A stretch of 64,000 bases of DNA from Streptomyces fungicidicus (GCF_003665435.1 NZ_CP023407.1:4699501-4763500), one strand, 5' to 3'. Positions 43,279 through 54,621 are shown, numbered from the stretch's first letter. The notes: a model not told the origin generated them from the letters alone. Translations and numbers: made by a program.

Positions 43279-44799
43279 ATGGCGGACAGTACGGAACTCC
43301 GGGCGCGCGGCACCATCCACGCGGGGGGCGAATGGCGGGCGGCCGTCTCCGGGGCCACGCGCGAGATCCTCGACCCCGCCTACGCCCTGCCGTTCGCCGT
43401 GGTCGCGGAGGGCGACGAACGGGACACCGACCTCGCGGTGGCCGCCGCCCGCCGCGCCTTCGACGAGGGCCCCTGGCCGCGCACGCCCGTCGCGGAACGG
43501 GCCGCGCTGCTGCGCCGCGTCGCCGCACTGCTCACCCGGGACCGGGAGGAACTCGGCCTGCTGGAGAGCCGGGACGCGGGCAAGACCGTCGAGGAGGGGC
43601 GCGTCGACATCGACTGTGTCGCCGACGCCTTCCGCTACTTCGCCGACCTGGTCGCCGGGGAGGCCCCGGGGCGGGTCGTCGACGCGGGCACGCCCGACGT
43701 GCACAGCGTCGTGGTGCACGAGCCGGTCGGTGTCTGCGCGCTGATCACGCCCTGGAACTACCCGCTGCTCCAGGCCAGCTGGAAGATCGCTCCGGCGCTC
43801 GCGGCCGGCAACACCTTCGTGGTCAAGCCCAGTGAGATCACCCCGCTGACCACCGTCGCCCTCATCGACCTGCTGACCGAGGCCGGACTCCCCGCCGGGA
43901 CGGCCAACATCGTCACCGGACCCGGCCACACCGTCGGCGCCCGCCTCGCCGAGCACCCCGACGTGGACCTGGTCTCCTTCACCGGCGGGCTGGTCAGCGG
44001 CACCAAGGTCGCCCAGGCCGCCGCCCCCGGCGTGAAGAAGGTGGCCCTCGAACTCGGCGGCAAGAACCCCAACGTCGTCTTCGCCGACGCCTGCGCCACC
44101 GACGACGGCTTCGACACCGCCGTCGACCAGGCGCTCAACGCGGCCTTCATCCACAGCGGCCAGGTCTGCTCCGCGGGCGCGCGGCTGATCGTCGAGGAGA
44201 CCGTCCGCGACCGCTTCGTCGCCGAACTCGCCCGCCGCGCCGAGCGGATCAGGCTCGGCCGCGGCACCGAGGACGGCGTGGAGTGCGGCCCGCTGGTCTC
44301 CGCGCAGCAGCGCGCGAAGGTCGAGGCGTACGTCGAGTCCGCGCTCCAGGAGGGTGCGGTGCTGCGCTCCGGCGGCAAGCGGCCCGAGCCGTCCGCCGCC
44401 CGCCCCGAGGCCGGCTACTTCTACGAGCCGACCGTCCTCGACCGCTGCCACCGCGAGATGCGGGTCGTCCGCGAGGAGGTCTTCGGACCGGTCCTCACCG
44501 TCGAGACGTTCCGCACCGAGGACGAGGCCGTCGCCCTCGCCAACGACACCGAGTACGGGCTGGCCGGGGCCGTGTGGACCGCCGACGCGGGCCGCGCCCG
44601 CCGGGTGGCCGGACGGCTGCGCCACGGCACCGTGTGGATCAACGACTTCCACCCCTACCTCCCGCAGGCGGAGTGGGGCGGCTTCGGCAGGAGCGGAGTG
44701 GGCCGCGAGCTCGGGCCCGCCGGTCTCGCCGAGTACCGCGAGACCAAGCACGTCTACCAGAACCTGGCGCCCAGGCCGGTCCGCTGGTTCGCGGGCTGA
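43279..44799 (+). CDS. betB: Betaine-aldehyde dehydrogenase-type aldehyde dehydrogenase
   Basis: A 506-residue NAD(P)-dependent aldehyde dehydrogenase. Catalytic residues: Asn in TPWNYPLLQ, Glu in ALELGGKNPN, nucleophile Cys in HSGQVCSAGARL. The cofactor segment reads SFTGGLVSGTKVA. As the first gene of an operon with a choline oxidase/dehydrogenase and a betaine-type ABC importer, it most likely oxidises betaine aldehyde to glycine betaine, an osmoprotectant. The ATG at 43279 has GGAAGG 12 bases upstream, a rather long spacing. Confidence 0.88.
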   Translation: MADSTELRARGTIHAGGEWRAAVSGATREILDPAYALPFAVVAEGDERDTDLAVAAARRAFDEGPWPRTPVAERAALLRRVAALLTRDREELGLLESRDAGKTVEEGRVDIDCVADAFRYFADLVAGEAPGRVVDAGTPDVHSVVVHEPVGVCALITPWNYPLLQASWKIAPALAAGNTFVVKPSEITPLTTVALIDLLTEAGLPAGTANIVTGPGHTVGARLAEHPDVDLVSFTGGLVSGTKVAQAAAPGVKKVALELGGKNPNVVFADACATDDGFDTAVDQALNAAFIHSGQVCSAGARLIVEETVRDRFVAELARRAERIRLGRGTEDGVECGPLVSAQQRAKVEAYVESALQEGAVLRSGGKRPEPSAARPEAGYFYEPTVLDRCHREMRVVREEVFGPVLTVETFRTEDEAVALANDTEYGLAGAVWTADAGRARRVAGRLRHGTVWINDFHPYLPQAEWGGFGRSGVGRELGPAGLAEYRETKHVYQNLAPRPVRWFAG

Positions 44800-44890
44800 A
44801 CCGCGGCACGCCCGGCGACGGCCCCGGCCGGCCCCTCCCCAAGCCGCGACCCACCCACCCGTCCCGACTCCCCGGAGGAGTACCACCAGG

Positions 44891-46449
44891 ATGCCCGCTC
44901 ACACCCACGAACCCGATCACCCGCCCCTCCGCGACCACACCTACGACTACGTCGTCGTGGGCGGCGGCACGGCAGGCTCCGTCATCGCCTCCCGGCTGAC
45001 CGAGAACCCGGACGTCACCGTCGCCGTCATCGAGGGCGGCCCCAGCGACGTCGGCCGCGACGACGTGCTGACGCTGCGCCGCTGGATGGGCCTGCTCGGC
45101 GGCGAGCTCGACTACGACTACCCCACCACCGAGCAGCCGCGCGGCAATTCGCACATCCGGCACAGCCGGGCCCGCGTCCTCGGCGGCTGCTCCTCGCACA
45201 ACACGCTCATCGCGTTCAAGCCGCTGCCGTCCGACTGGGACGAGTGGGAGCGGGCCGGCGCCGAGGGCTGGGGCGCGGTGCCCATGGAGGCGTACTACGC
45301 CCGGCTCAAGAACAACATCGTCCCGGTGGACGAGAAGGACCGGAACGCCATCGCCCGCGACTTCGTCGACGCGGCGCAGCAGGCCCTCGGGGTCCCCCGC
45401 ATCGAGGGCTTCAACCAGAAGCCCTTCACCGAGGGCGTCGGCTTCTTCGACCTCGCCTACCACCCGGAGGACAACAAGCGCTCGTCGGCGTCGGTGGCCT
45501 ACCTCCACCCGGTGATGGACGAACGCCCCAACCTCACCCTGCTGCTGGAGACCTGGGCGTACCGGCTGGAGCTGGACGGCACCCGCGCCGAGGGCGTCCA
45601 CGCGCGCACCAAGGACGGCGAGGAGATCCTCGTCCGCGCGCGGAACGAGGTCGTCCTGTGCGCCGGCGCCGTCGACTCGCCGCGCCTGCTGCTGCACTCC
45701 GGCATCGGCCCCCGCGGGGATCTCGAAGCGCTCGGCATACCGGTGGCGCACGACCTGCCCGGCGTCGGCGAGAACCTGCTCGACCACCCCGAGTCGGTGA
45801 TCGTCTGGGAGACGGACGGACCCCTCCCCGAGAACTCCGCGATGGACTCCGACGCCGGCCTCTTCGTGCGCCGCGACCCCGAACACCCCGGCCCCGACCT
45901 GATGTTCCACTTCTACCAGATCCCGTTCACGGACAACCCGGAGCGACTGGGCTACGAACGCCCGCCGTTCGGCGTCTCGATGACCCCCAACATCCCCAAG
46001 CCCAGGAGCCGGGGCCGGCTGTACCTCACCAGCGCCGACCCGTCCGTGAAGCCCGCCCTGGACTTCCGCTACTTCACCGACGAGGACGACTACGACGGCC
46101 GCACCCTGGTCGACGGCATCCGCGTCGCCCGCGAGATCGCCAGGACCGAACCCCTCGCCCAGTGGCTCAAGCGCGAGGTGGCCCCGGGACCGGACGTCAC
46201 CGGGGACGAGGAGCTCGGCGAGTACGCCCGTAAGGCCGCGCACACCGTCTACCACCCGGCGGGAACCTGCCGCATGGGCGCCGCGGACGACGAACAGGCC
46301 GTCGTCGACCCCGAGTTGCGGATCCGCGGACTGGAGGGCATCCGCGTCGCGGACGCCTCCGTCTTCCCGACGATGACCGCCGTGAACCCCATGATCACGG
46401 TCCTGATGGTCGGCGAGCGTGCCGTCGACCTGATCGGCGGTGGTGCGTG

Positions 46450-46450
<1 letters not shown>
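44891..46450 (+). CDS. GMC-family choline oxidase/dehydrogenase
   Basis: A 519-residue FAD enzyme. The dinucleotide motif is YVVVGGGTAGSVIASRL (about 19-35), with HSRARVLGGCSSHNT as the GMC signature and active-site His in VYHPAGTCRMG and TAVNPMITV near the end. The length and operon suggest oxidation of choline to betaine aldehyde, then finished by the upstream dehydrogenase. Choline oxidase and choline dehydrogenase cannot be separated by eye. GGAGGAG precedes the ATG. The stop overlaps the ABC gene start (TGATG). Confidence 0.88.
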
Positions 46451-47600
<1,150 letters not shown>

Positions 47601-47601
<1 letters not shown>

Positions 47602-49550
47602 TGGCAGCGCTCACAGCGACGACCCGGAAGACGTCCCCACCGGGCATCCCGGCGAACGGAGCCGCCCGCAAGCTCCTCGCCCTCGCCCTGCTCGCCGCCG
47701 TCCTCGTCCCCCTGGCCGCCGCCCGCTGGTCCAGCGGCACCTGGCCCGAGGCCCTCACCGTCGACGTCTCGGCCCCCCTCGCCGCGACCAGCGACTGGAT
47801 CATCGACAACCGGGACACCCACCCCCTGTTCCTGCACTTCCTCGGCCATGTCAGCAACGCCGTGGTCCTCTCCGTACGCGCGGTCTACCTCGCCCTCCTC
47901 GCCGTCGGCTGGGCGGGAGTGACCGCCGTGTCGAGCCTGGTCGCCTGGCGCGTCGCGGGCGTCCGCCTGGCGCTGGGGACCGCCGCCGCGTTCCTCGCCT
48001 GCGGCCTGCTCGGCATGTGGGTCCCGACCATGCAGACGCTCGCGCTCATGGTGGTGGCGGTGGCCGCGTCCGTCCTCGTCGGCGTGCTCCTCGGCCTCGC
48101 CGCCGGGCTCTCCGCCCGGATGGACCGTGCGCTGCGCCCGGTCCTCGACACCATGCAGGTCCTGCCGGCCTTCGCCTACCTCCTGCCCGTCGTCCTGGTC
48201 TTCGGCATCGGCGTCCCCGCGGCCGTCCTGGCCACCGTCGTCTACGCCGCCCCGCCCATGGCCCGGCTCACCGCCCTCGGGCTGCGCGGCGCCGACAAGG
48301 AGGTGCTGGAGGCGGTCGAGTCACTCGGGGCCACCGCCCGCCAGCGCCTGCTGACCGCCCGCATCCCGCTGGCCCGCAGGGAACTCCTCCTCGGCCTCAA
48401 CCAGACGATCATGATGGCGCTGTCCATGGCCGTCATCGCCTCCGTGATCGGCGCCGGAGGTCTCGGCGACCGCGTCTACCAGGCGCTGGCCTCGGTCGAC
48501 GTGGGCGCCGCGCTCGCCGCCGGCATCCCGATCGTGCTGCTCGCCGTCGTCCTCGACCGGGTGACCGGCGCGGCCGGCGCGCGCCTCGGCCGGGAACCCG
48601 CCCCGCACGCCCGCGCGCGGTGGGCGTACGCCCTGGCCGCCGCCGCGGCCGTCGCGGTCGCCGGACGTCTCGCCGGCCGCCTGGAGTGGCCCGACGGCTG
48701 GGTCCTGGGCATCGCCGAACCGGTCAACCGGGCCGTCGACTGGATGACCGACCACCTGTACTCCGGCGTGCCCGTGATCGGCGGCACCGCCGACTGGGCG
48801 GGCCACTTCACCACCTGGGTCCTCGACCCGCTCCGCGACGGACTGCAGTGGCTGCCCTGGTGGTCGGTCCTTCTGCTGGTCGCCGTCCCGGCCTGGCTGA
48901 TCGGCACCTGGCGCACCGCGCTCACCGCCGTCCTCGCCATGGCCGCGATCGGGGTGCTCGGCGTGTGGAACGCGTCGCTGGACACGCTCTCCCAGGTCCT
49001 CGCGGCCGTCGCCGTCACCCTCGTCATCGGCCTCGCGACCGGTGTCGCCGCGGCCCGCAGCGACCGCTTCGCACGGCTGCTGCGCCCCGTCCTGGACGTG
49101 TTCCAGACGATGCCGCAGTTCGTGTACCTGATCCCCGTCGTCGCCCTGTTCGGCGTGGGCCGCGCCCCGGCCGTCGCCGCCGCGGTCGTCTACGCGCTGC
49201 CGGCCGTCGTCCGCATCACCGCCCAGGGCCTGCGCCAGGTCGACCCGGCCGCCCTGGAGTCCGCCCGCTCGCTGGGCGCGACCGGCGGGCAGCAACTGCG
49301 GCAGGTGCAGCTGCCGCTGGCCCGCCCCGCCCTGCTGCTCGCCGTCAACCAGGGCGTCGTCCTGGTCCTCGCCGTCGTCATCATCGGCGGCCTGGTCGGC
49401 GGCGGCGCGCTCGGCTACGACGTCGTCTTCGGCCTCGCCCAGGGCGACCTGGCGACCGGCCTGGTCGCCGGTGCCGCGATCGTCTGCCTGGGGCTGATGC
49501 TCGACCGGGTGACACAGCCGACCGAGCGCCGTACGGCGAAGGGAGCCTGA
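47601..49550 (+). CDS. Betaine/choline ABC permease, two fused permease units
   Basis: 649 residues with two binding-protein-dependent transport domains in tandem. Their EAA-type loops read EAVESLGATARQRLLTARIPL and ESARSLGATGGQQLRQVQLPL (the latter two written as 21-residue stretches split by eye into ESLGA and RSLGA cores). Ordinary ProW-like permeases are about half this length and dimerise, so here one polypeptide could form the whole channel. The start overlaps the ATP-binding gene. Two hydrophobic blocks flank each domain. Confidence 0.9.
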
Positions 49551-49553
49551 ACC

Positions 49554-50504
49554 ATGTCCCGTACGCGATTCACGGCGGCCGCCGCCGTGCTGGTGCTGGC
49601 CACCGGCTGCGGCGCCGCCGACATGACCACGCAGTCGTCCCCCTTCGCCAACGCGCGGGGCGCCCGGACGGTCACCCTGTCCGTGCAGTCCTGGGTCGGC
49701 GCACAGGCCAACGTGGCCGTCGCCCAGTACCTGCTGGAGCACGAACTCGGCTACCGCGTCGACACCGTCCAGGTCGACGAGGTGCCGGCCTGGGACGCGC
49801 TCAGCCAGGGCCGCGTCGACGCGATCCTGGAGGACTGGGGGCACCCCGAGCAGGAGCGGCGGTACGTCCGGGACAAGAAGACGATCGTGCCCGGCGGCGA
49901 CCTCGGCGTCACCGGGCACATCGGCTGGTACGTGCCGACGTACTTCGCCGAGCGGCACCCCGACGTCACGGACTGGAAGAACCTCAACAAGTACGCCGAC
50001 CGGTTCCGCACCCCGGAGAGCGGCGGCAAGGGCCAGCTGATGGACGGCTCGCCGTCCTACGTCACCAACGACAAGGCGCTGGTGAAGAACCTGAAGCTGG
50101 ACTACCGGGTGGTGTTCGCCGGCTCCGAGGCCGCGCAGATCACCCAGATCAAGCAGTTCGCCAAGGAGCGCAAGCCCTTCCTCACCTACTGGTACACCCC
50201 CCAGTGGCTCTCCGAGAAGGTGCCGATGACCGAGGTGAAGCTGCCCGCGTACGAGGAGGGCTGCGACGCCGACCCGGAGAAGGTGGCCTGCGCCTATCCG
50301 GTCACACCGCTGCAGAAGTACCTCAACGCGGACTTCGCCGGGCACGGCGGCGAGGCGGCGGACTTCCTGGAGAGGTTCCGGTGGACGACGGAGGACCAGA
50401 ACGAGGTGTCCCTGCTGATCGCCGAGCAGAAGCTGTCACCGCGGGACGCGGCACGCAAGTGGGTGGACGGCCACGAGTCCACCTGGCGGAAGTGGCTGCC
50501 CTGA
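49554..50504 (+). CDS. Glycine betaine/choline-binding lipoprotein (OpuAC/ProX type)
   Basis: 316 residues with a lipoprotein signal (VLVLATGCG, lipid-modified Cys about residue 19). The receptor domain has VTLSVQSWVGAQANVAVA at the start and aromatic residues (DWGHPEQ, GWYVPTYF, YWYTPQWL) typical of the cage that binds quaternary ammonium ligands by cation-pi contacts. It lies four bases after the permease gene and delivers the substrate. Last gene of the operon. Confidence 0.92.
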   Translation: MSRTRFTAAAAVLVLATGCGAADMTTQSSPFANARGARTVTLSVQSWVGAQANVAVAQYLLEHELGYRVDTVQVDEVPAWDALSQGRVDAILEDWGHPEQERRYVRDKKTIVPGGDLGVTGHIGWYVPTYFAERHPDVTDWKNLNKYADRFRTPESGGKGQLMDGSPSYVTNDKALVKNLKLDYRVVFAGSEAAQITQIKQFAKERKPFLTYWYTPQWLSEKVPMTEVKLPAYEEGCDADPEKVACAYPVTPLQKYLNADFAGHGGEAADFLERFRWTTEDQNEVSLLIAEQKLSPRDAARKWVDGHESTWRKWLP

Positions 50505-50513
50505 CCCGCCGGT

Positions 50514-50993
50514 TCACCAGGCGGTGCCGCCCGGCGGGATCCGGCGGGCCACCATCAGCCGGTTCCAGCTGTTGATGACGGTGATCAGGGCGACGAGGTG
50601 AGCGAGCCGGGCGGCGTCGAAGTGCGCGGCCGCCCGCTCGTACACCTCGTCGGGCACGAACCCTCCCCCGGACTGCGGCCGGGAGGCGCCCCCGGTCGGC
50701 ACGGTGACCGCCTCCGTCAGCTCCAGCGCCGCCCGCTCCCGCGCGTCGAAGACGTCGTCCCCGGCCTCCTCCCAGGCGTTCAGCAGGCCGAGCTGCGCCT
50801 CGGTCACCGCGCCGTCCTCGCGGGCGAGGGCGAGGTGCATGTCGAGGCAGAAGGCGCAGTGGTTGAGCTGCGAGGCGCGGATCTGCACCAGCTCGGCCAG
50901 CCCCGGATCGCCGAGGCCCTCCCTGGCGGCGGCGCCCATCGCCCGCAGCGCGGTGCGGACACCGGCGTCGAGACGGGTCGTCCGTGCCGTCAT
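50514..50993 (-). CDS. AhpD-like alkylhydroperoxidase/carboxymuconolactone decarboxylase-family protein (copy 2)
   Basis: 159 residues with RASQLNHCAFCLDMHLA, the CxxC active-site pair Cys46/Cys49 with the following His, and TVINSWNRLMVA near the end. AhpD proteins reduce peroxides through this thiol pair. A poorly conserved Gly/Ser insert (about 105-117) distinguishes it from copy 1. Its ATG overlaps the stop of copy 1 (ATGA), so the pair is co-translated. Convergent with the betaine operon at 9 bp. Confidence 0.85.
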   Translation of the reverse strand: MTARTTRLDAGVRTALRAMGAAAREGLGDPGLAELVQIRASQLNHCAFCLDMHLALAREDGAVTEAQLGLLNAWEEAGDDVFDARERAALELTEAVTVPTGGASRPQSGGGFVPDEVYERAAAHFDAARLAHLVALITVINSWNRLMVARRIPPGGTAW

Positions 50994-51490
50994 GCGTGCT
51001 GTCCCGGCGTGTAGTGGCCGGGGGCCCTCCGGCAGGTCACGCCGAACCGGTTCCAGGCGTTGATCACCGTGATCGCGGCGATCAGCTGCGCCAGCTCCGC
51101 CTCCCCGAAGTGCTCGGCGGCCGTCGCGTACACCTCGTCGGGCACGAACCCGTCCGTCAGGACCGTGACGGCCTCCGTCAGCTCCAGGGCGGCGAGTTCC
51201 CGCTCCGTGTAGAAGTGCCGCGACTCCTCCCATGCGCTGAGCTGGACGATCCGCTCGACGCTCTCGCCCGCCGCGAGCGCGTCCTTGGTGTGCATGTCCA
51301 GGCAGAGGGCGCAGTGGTTGAGCTGGGAGGCGCGGATGTTCACCAGCTCGCGCAGCGTGGGGTCGAGGCCCTTACGGGCGGCGGCGTCCAGCCGGATCAT
51401 CGCCTTGTAGACCTCGGGCGCGTGCTCGGCCCACTCCAGCCGGACGGGCGGCTCGGGGGCGTACGTCGGGTGTGTCGCTGTGGTGGTCAT
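50990..51490 (-). CDS. AhpD-like alkylhydroperoxidase-family protein (copy 1)
   Basis: 166 residues, similar along its whole length to the next gene: RASQLNHCALCLDMHTKDA with Cys60/Cys63, AWEESRHFYTERELAALELTEAVTVL and ITVINAWNRFGV. Tandem duplication is the simplest origin. A TAGGGT -10 box (51497-51502) ends 6 bp before its ATG, which implies a leaderless mRNA. It diverges from a MocR regulator gene, its likely controller. Confidence 0.87.
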   Translation of the reverse strand: MTTTATHPTYAPEPPVRLEWAEHAPEVYKAMIRLDAAARKGLDPTLRELVNIRASQLNHCALCLDMHTKDALAAGESVERIVQLSAWEESRHFYTERELAALELTEAVTVLTDGFVPDEVYATAAEHFGEAELAQLIAAITVINAWNRFGVTCRRAPGHYTPGQHA

Positions 51491-51496
51491 GCCTCG

Positions 51497-51528
51497 ACCC
51501 TAGGAGCGGACCGGCCCGGGGGTATGGT
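51497..51528. promoter_or_regulatory. Divergent, leaderless promoters of the AhpD pair and MocR gene
   Basis: Leftward TAGGGT (51497-51502) and rightward TATGGT (51523-51528) lie 6 and 8 bp before their start codons, in a 46-bp intergenic space. Any MocR binding here would affect both genes. Confidence 0.5.
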
Positions 51529-51536
51529 CCACTTCC

Positions 51537-52919
51537 ATGGCGGAACACCGGGCCACTTCGGGCATCGACCTGCACCTCGAACCGGCCGGCCCCGGCCTGC
51601 GCCGCGGCCTGACCGACGCCCTCCGCGAGGCCGTCCGCACCGGCCGGCTCGCCCCCGGCACCCGGCTGCCCTCCTCCCGTTCCCTCGCCGCCGACCTGGG
51701 CATCGCCCGCAACACCGTCGCCGACGCCTACGGCGATCTGGTCGCCGAGGGCTGGCTCACCGCACGCCAGGGCTCCGGCACCCGCGTCGCCCCCCGCGAG
51801 GTGCCCCGGCCGCCCGCCCCCGCCGCCCCCCGGCGCGCACCCGGCAGGCTGTCCCACGACCTCGTCCCCGGCACCCCCGACCTCTCCTCCTTCCCGCGCG
51901 CCGAATGGCTCAGGGCCACCCGCCGCGCCCTCGCATCCGCCCCGCACGACGCCCTCGGCTACGGCGACCCGCGCGGCCGCCCGGAACTGCGCGCGGCCCT
52001 CACGGACTACCTCGCGCGGGTCCGGGGCGTACGGGCCGACGCCGAACGGATCGTCGTCTGCTCCGGCTTCGCCCACGGCCTCCAGCTGCTCTGCGAGGTG
52101 CTGCGCGCCCGGGGCGCCCGCACCCTCGCCGTGGAGCCCTACGGACTGGACGTCCACTGGGACCTGGCCGCCCGCGCCGGCCTGACCACCACCCCGCTGC
52201 CCTTCGACGCGCTCGGCACCCGCGCGCAGGACCCGGGCGACGCCGACGCCGTGCTGCTCAGCCCGGCCCACCAGTTCCCCCTCGGCGGGGCGCTGCGGCC
52301 GGAGCGCCGCGCCGCCGTCGTCGACTGGGCCCGCCGCACCGGCGGACTGATCCTGGAGGACGACTACGACGGCGAGTTCCGCTACGACCGCCAGGCCGTC
52401 GGCGCGCTGCAGAACCTCGACCCCGATCACGTGGTCCACCTCGGCACGGCCAGCAAGTCCCTCGCGCCGGGACTCCGGCTCGGCTGGATGGTGCTGCCCC
52501 CCTCCCTCCTCCCGGACGTCGTCGCCCACGGCGGCGGACGCTCCGTCAGCGCCCTCGAACAGCTCACCCTCGCCGAGTTCCTCACCTCCGGCGCCTACGA
52601 CCGCCACGTCCGCGCCGCCCGCCTCCGCTACCGCCGCCGCCGCGACTCCCTGGCCGGGGCCCTGGCCGACCGGGCGCCCGACGTGCGCGTCACCGGCGTC
52701 GCGGCCGGCCTGCACGCCGTCCTGCAACTCCCGCCCGGCACCGAGCAGTCCGTCGTCCAGGCAGCCACCTGGCAGAACCTCGCCGTGCACGGCCTCTCCC
52801 GCTACCGCCACCCCGCCGCCGGCGGCACCGCCGGCGACGCCCTGGTGGTCGGCTACGCCACCCCGCCGGACCACGCCTGGTCCGGCACGCTGGAGGCCCT
52901 GTGCCGGGCCCTGCCGTGA
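51537..52919 (+). CDS. MocR/PdxR-family transcriptional regulator (GntR + aminotransferase)
   Basis: 460 residues. The N-terminal GntR winged helix-turn-helix has LAPGTRLPSSRSLAADLGIARNTVADAYGDL (split motif about residues 35-67). It is fused to a fold-type I aminotransferase-like domain with the PLP lysine in TASKSLAPGLRLGW and LILEDDYDGEFRYDR. MocR proteins sense PLP or amino acid adducts. Being divergent from the AhpD pair suggests it regulates them and itself. Confidence 0.92.
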   Translation: MAEHRATSGIDLHLEPAGPGLRRGLTDALREAVRTGRLAPGTRLPSSRSLAADLGIARNTVADAYGDLVAEGWLTARQGSGTRVAPREVPRPPAPAAPRRAPGRLSHDLVPGTPDLSSFPRAEWLRATRRALASAPHDALGYGDPRGRPELRAALTDYLARVRGVRADAERIVVCSGFAHGLQLLCEVLRARGARTLAVEPYGLDVHWDLAARAGLTTTPLPFDALGTRAQDPGDADAVLLSPAHQFPLGGALRPERRAAVVDWARRTGGLILEDDYDGEFRYDRQAVGALQNLDPDHVVHLGTASKSLAPGLRLGWMVLPPSLLPDVVAHGGGRSVSALEQLTLAEFLTSGAYDRHVRAARLRYRRRRDSLAGALADRAPDVRVTGVAAGLHAVLQLPPGTEQSVVQAATWQNLAVHGLSRYRHPAAGGTAGDALVVGYATPPDHAWSGTLEALCRALP

Positions 52920-53070
52920 CGCGCCGGGCCGGCCATAACGGATCAAGCGCCGCAAAGGGTCTGCGGGGAAGTGCCGCCGGCGGGGGGCTCCTTCACGGGG
53001 CCCGCGGGTGGTCTCTAGGCTTGCCGCCGCGAGCCGGGACAGGTGACCCGGGGGAGTACGAGGGGGAGTC

Positions 53071-53412
53071 ATGGCTCAGACGCGGCGGCGGTTGAGGTCC
53101 AGCACGGTGGTGCTCGGGGGCATGGGTGTGCTCGCGGCGGCGTTGACGTCGTGCGGGTCGGACCCGGACCGGCGGTGCGTGGACCGGGACAGCTACGACT
53201 ACCTCGACGGCTACAAGATCGTCGCCGACAAGAACTGCAAGTCCTCGGGCACGACCTCCGGTTCGGTCGGCAAGGGCGGCGTGTCCCGGGTCGACGCCGA
53301 CTGGTACTACGACGCCGACGTCAGCGACGGCTACGCCGACTACGGCACCTTCAGCCGCAGCGAGGCCGTCGACCGGGGCGGCTTCGGCTGCTCCGGCAGC
53401 AGCGGCGGCTGA
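53071..53412 (+). CDS. Small YgiB-like lipoprotein
   Basis: 113 residues with a lipoprotein signal (MGVLAAALTSCG), then a Cys-containing polar region (RRCVDRDSYDYLDGYKIVADKNC) and a Gly/Ser tail ending RGGFGCSGSSGG. E. coli YgiB, a lipoprotein encoded directly before YgiC, also has an RGGFG motif near its C-terminus. The following gene here is a YgiC homologue 7 bp away. The family link is inferred from order and tail. GGGGGAG precedes the ATG. Confidence 0.65.
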   Translation: MAQTRRRLRSSTVVLGGMGVLAAALTSCGSDPDRRCVDRDSYDYLDGYKIVADKNCKSSGTTSGSVGKGGVSRVDADWYYDADVSDGYADYGTFSRSEAVDRGGFGCSGSSGG

Positions 53413-53419
53413 GCGGCCC

Positions 53420-54604
53420 GTGGAACGCCGCACCGTCGAGCCCCGCCCCGGCTGGCAGCAGACCGTCGAGGAGCAGGGGCTCATCTATCCGCTCACCCGG
53501 TACCCCGACGGCTCCCTGCGCCCCTACTGGGACGAGAGCGCCTACTACGTCTTCACCCTGGACGAGGTCGAGGCGCTGGAGGAGGTCGTCGAGGAACTGC
53601 ACGGCATGTGTCTCGCGGCGGCCGAGCACATCGTCACCGCCGGCCGGTTCGCCGACCTCGGCATCACCGACCCGCGCGTCGTCCGCGTGGTCGCCGAGGC
53701 CTGGCAGCGGCGTGCCGAACTCCCCTCCGTCTACGGCCGCTTCGACCTCCGGTACGACGGGACGGGCCCGGCGAAGCTGCTGGAGTACAACGCCGACACC
53801 CCGACCTCCCTGGTGGAGGCCGCCTCCCCGCAGTGGTTCTGGATGGAGGAGCGCTTCCCCGGCGCCGACCAGTGGAACTCCCTCCACGAACGCCTCGTCG
53901 ACGCCTGGAAGAAGCAGGCCGGCCTCCTCCCGCCGGGCAGCCCCCTGTACTTCGCCCACTCCTCCGCCGACGAGCTCGGCGAGGACCTCATGACCGTCGC
54001 CTACCTCAAGGAGACCGCGGAGCAGGCCGGCCTCGCCACCGAATGGCTGTCGATGGAGGAGATCGGCTGGGACCGCCTCTCCGGCCGCTTCGTCGACAAC
54101 GGGCTCCGGTTCATCCGCAGCATCTTCAAGCTGTACCCCTGGGAGTGGCTCACCACCGACCGCTTCGCCGGCCATGTGCTCGACACCCTCGACAACGGCG
54201 GCGGCACCGGGACCACCCTGTGGATCGAGCCCGCCTGGAAGATGCTCCTCAGCAACAAGGCCCTGCTGGCGATCCTCTGGGAGCTCTACCCCGGCCACCC
54301 CAACCTCCTCCCCGCCCACCTGGACGGCCCGCGGGAGCTGGCGGACACCACCGGCTGGGTCGCCAAACCCCTGCTCGGCCGTGAGGGCGCCGGCGTGACC
54401 CTGCACGAGCCCGGTACCGACCCCGTCCTCCGCGACGAACCCTGCTGCTACCAGCAACTCGCCCCCCTCCCCACCTTCGACGGCAACCACGTCGTCCTGG
54501 GCGCCTGGGTGGTGGAGGACGAGTCGGCCGGCCTGGGCATCCGCGAGTCCTCCGGCCCGGTGACGGACGAGTACGCCCGCTTCCTGCCGCACGTGATCCT
54601 GTGA
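53420..54604 (+). CDS. YgiC-like (glutathionylspermidine synthase-type) ATP-grasp ligase
   Basis: A 394-residue stand-alone synthetase domain. Landmarks are the head RPGWQQTVEEQGLIYPLTRY, GRFDLRYDGTGPAKLLEYNADTPTSLVEA in the middle (motif centre LEYNADTPTSL), WIEPAWKMLLSNKALLAILW, and KPLLGREGAG with the ATP-grasp Lys. It probably forms a peptide or amide bond with ATP; the substrate of YgiC-type enzymes is unknown and glutathione is absent from actinobacteria. GTG start, tightly linked to the lipoprotein gene. Confidence 0.88.
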   Translation: MERRTVEPRPGWQQTVEEQGLIYPLTRYPDGSLRPYWDESAYYVFTLDEVEALEEVVEELHGMCLAAAEHIVTAGRFADLGITDPRVVRVVAEAWQRRAELPSVYGRFDLRYDGTGPAKLLEYNADTPTSLVEAASPQWFWMEERFPGADQWNSLHERLVDAWKKQAGLLPPGSPLYFAHSSADELGEDLMTVAYLKETAEQAGLATEWLSMEEIGWDRLSGRFVDNGLRFIRSIFKLYPWEWLTTDRFAGHVLDTLDNGGGTGTTLWIEPAWKMLLSNKALLAILWELYPGHPNLLPAHLDGPRELADTTGWVAKPLLGREGAGVTLHEPGTDPVLRDEPCCYQQLAPLPTFDGNHVVLGAWVVEDESAGLGIRESSGPVTDEYARFLPHVIL

Positions 54605-54621
54605 ACAGGGCTCACGAGGAG

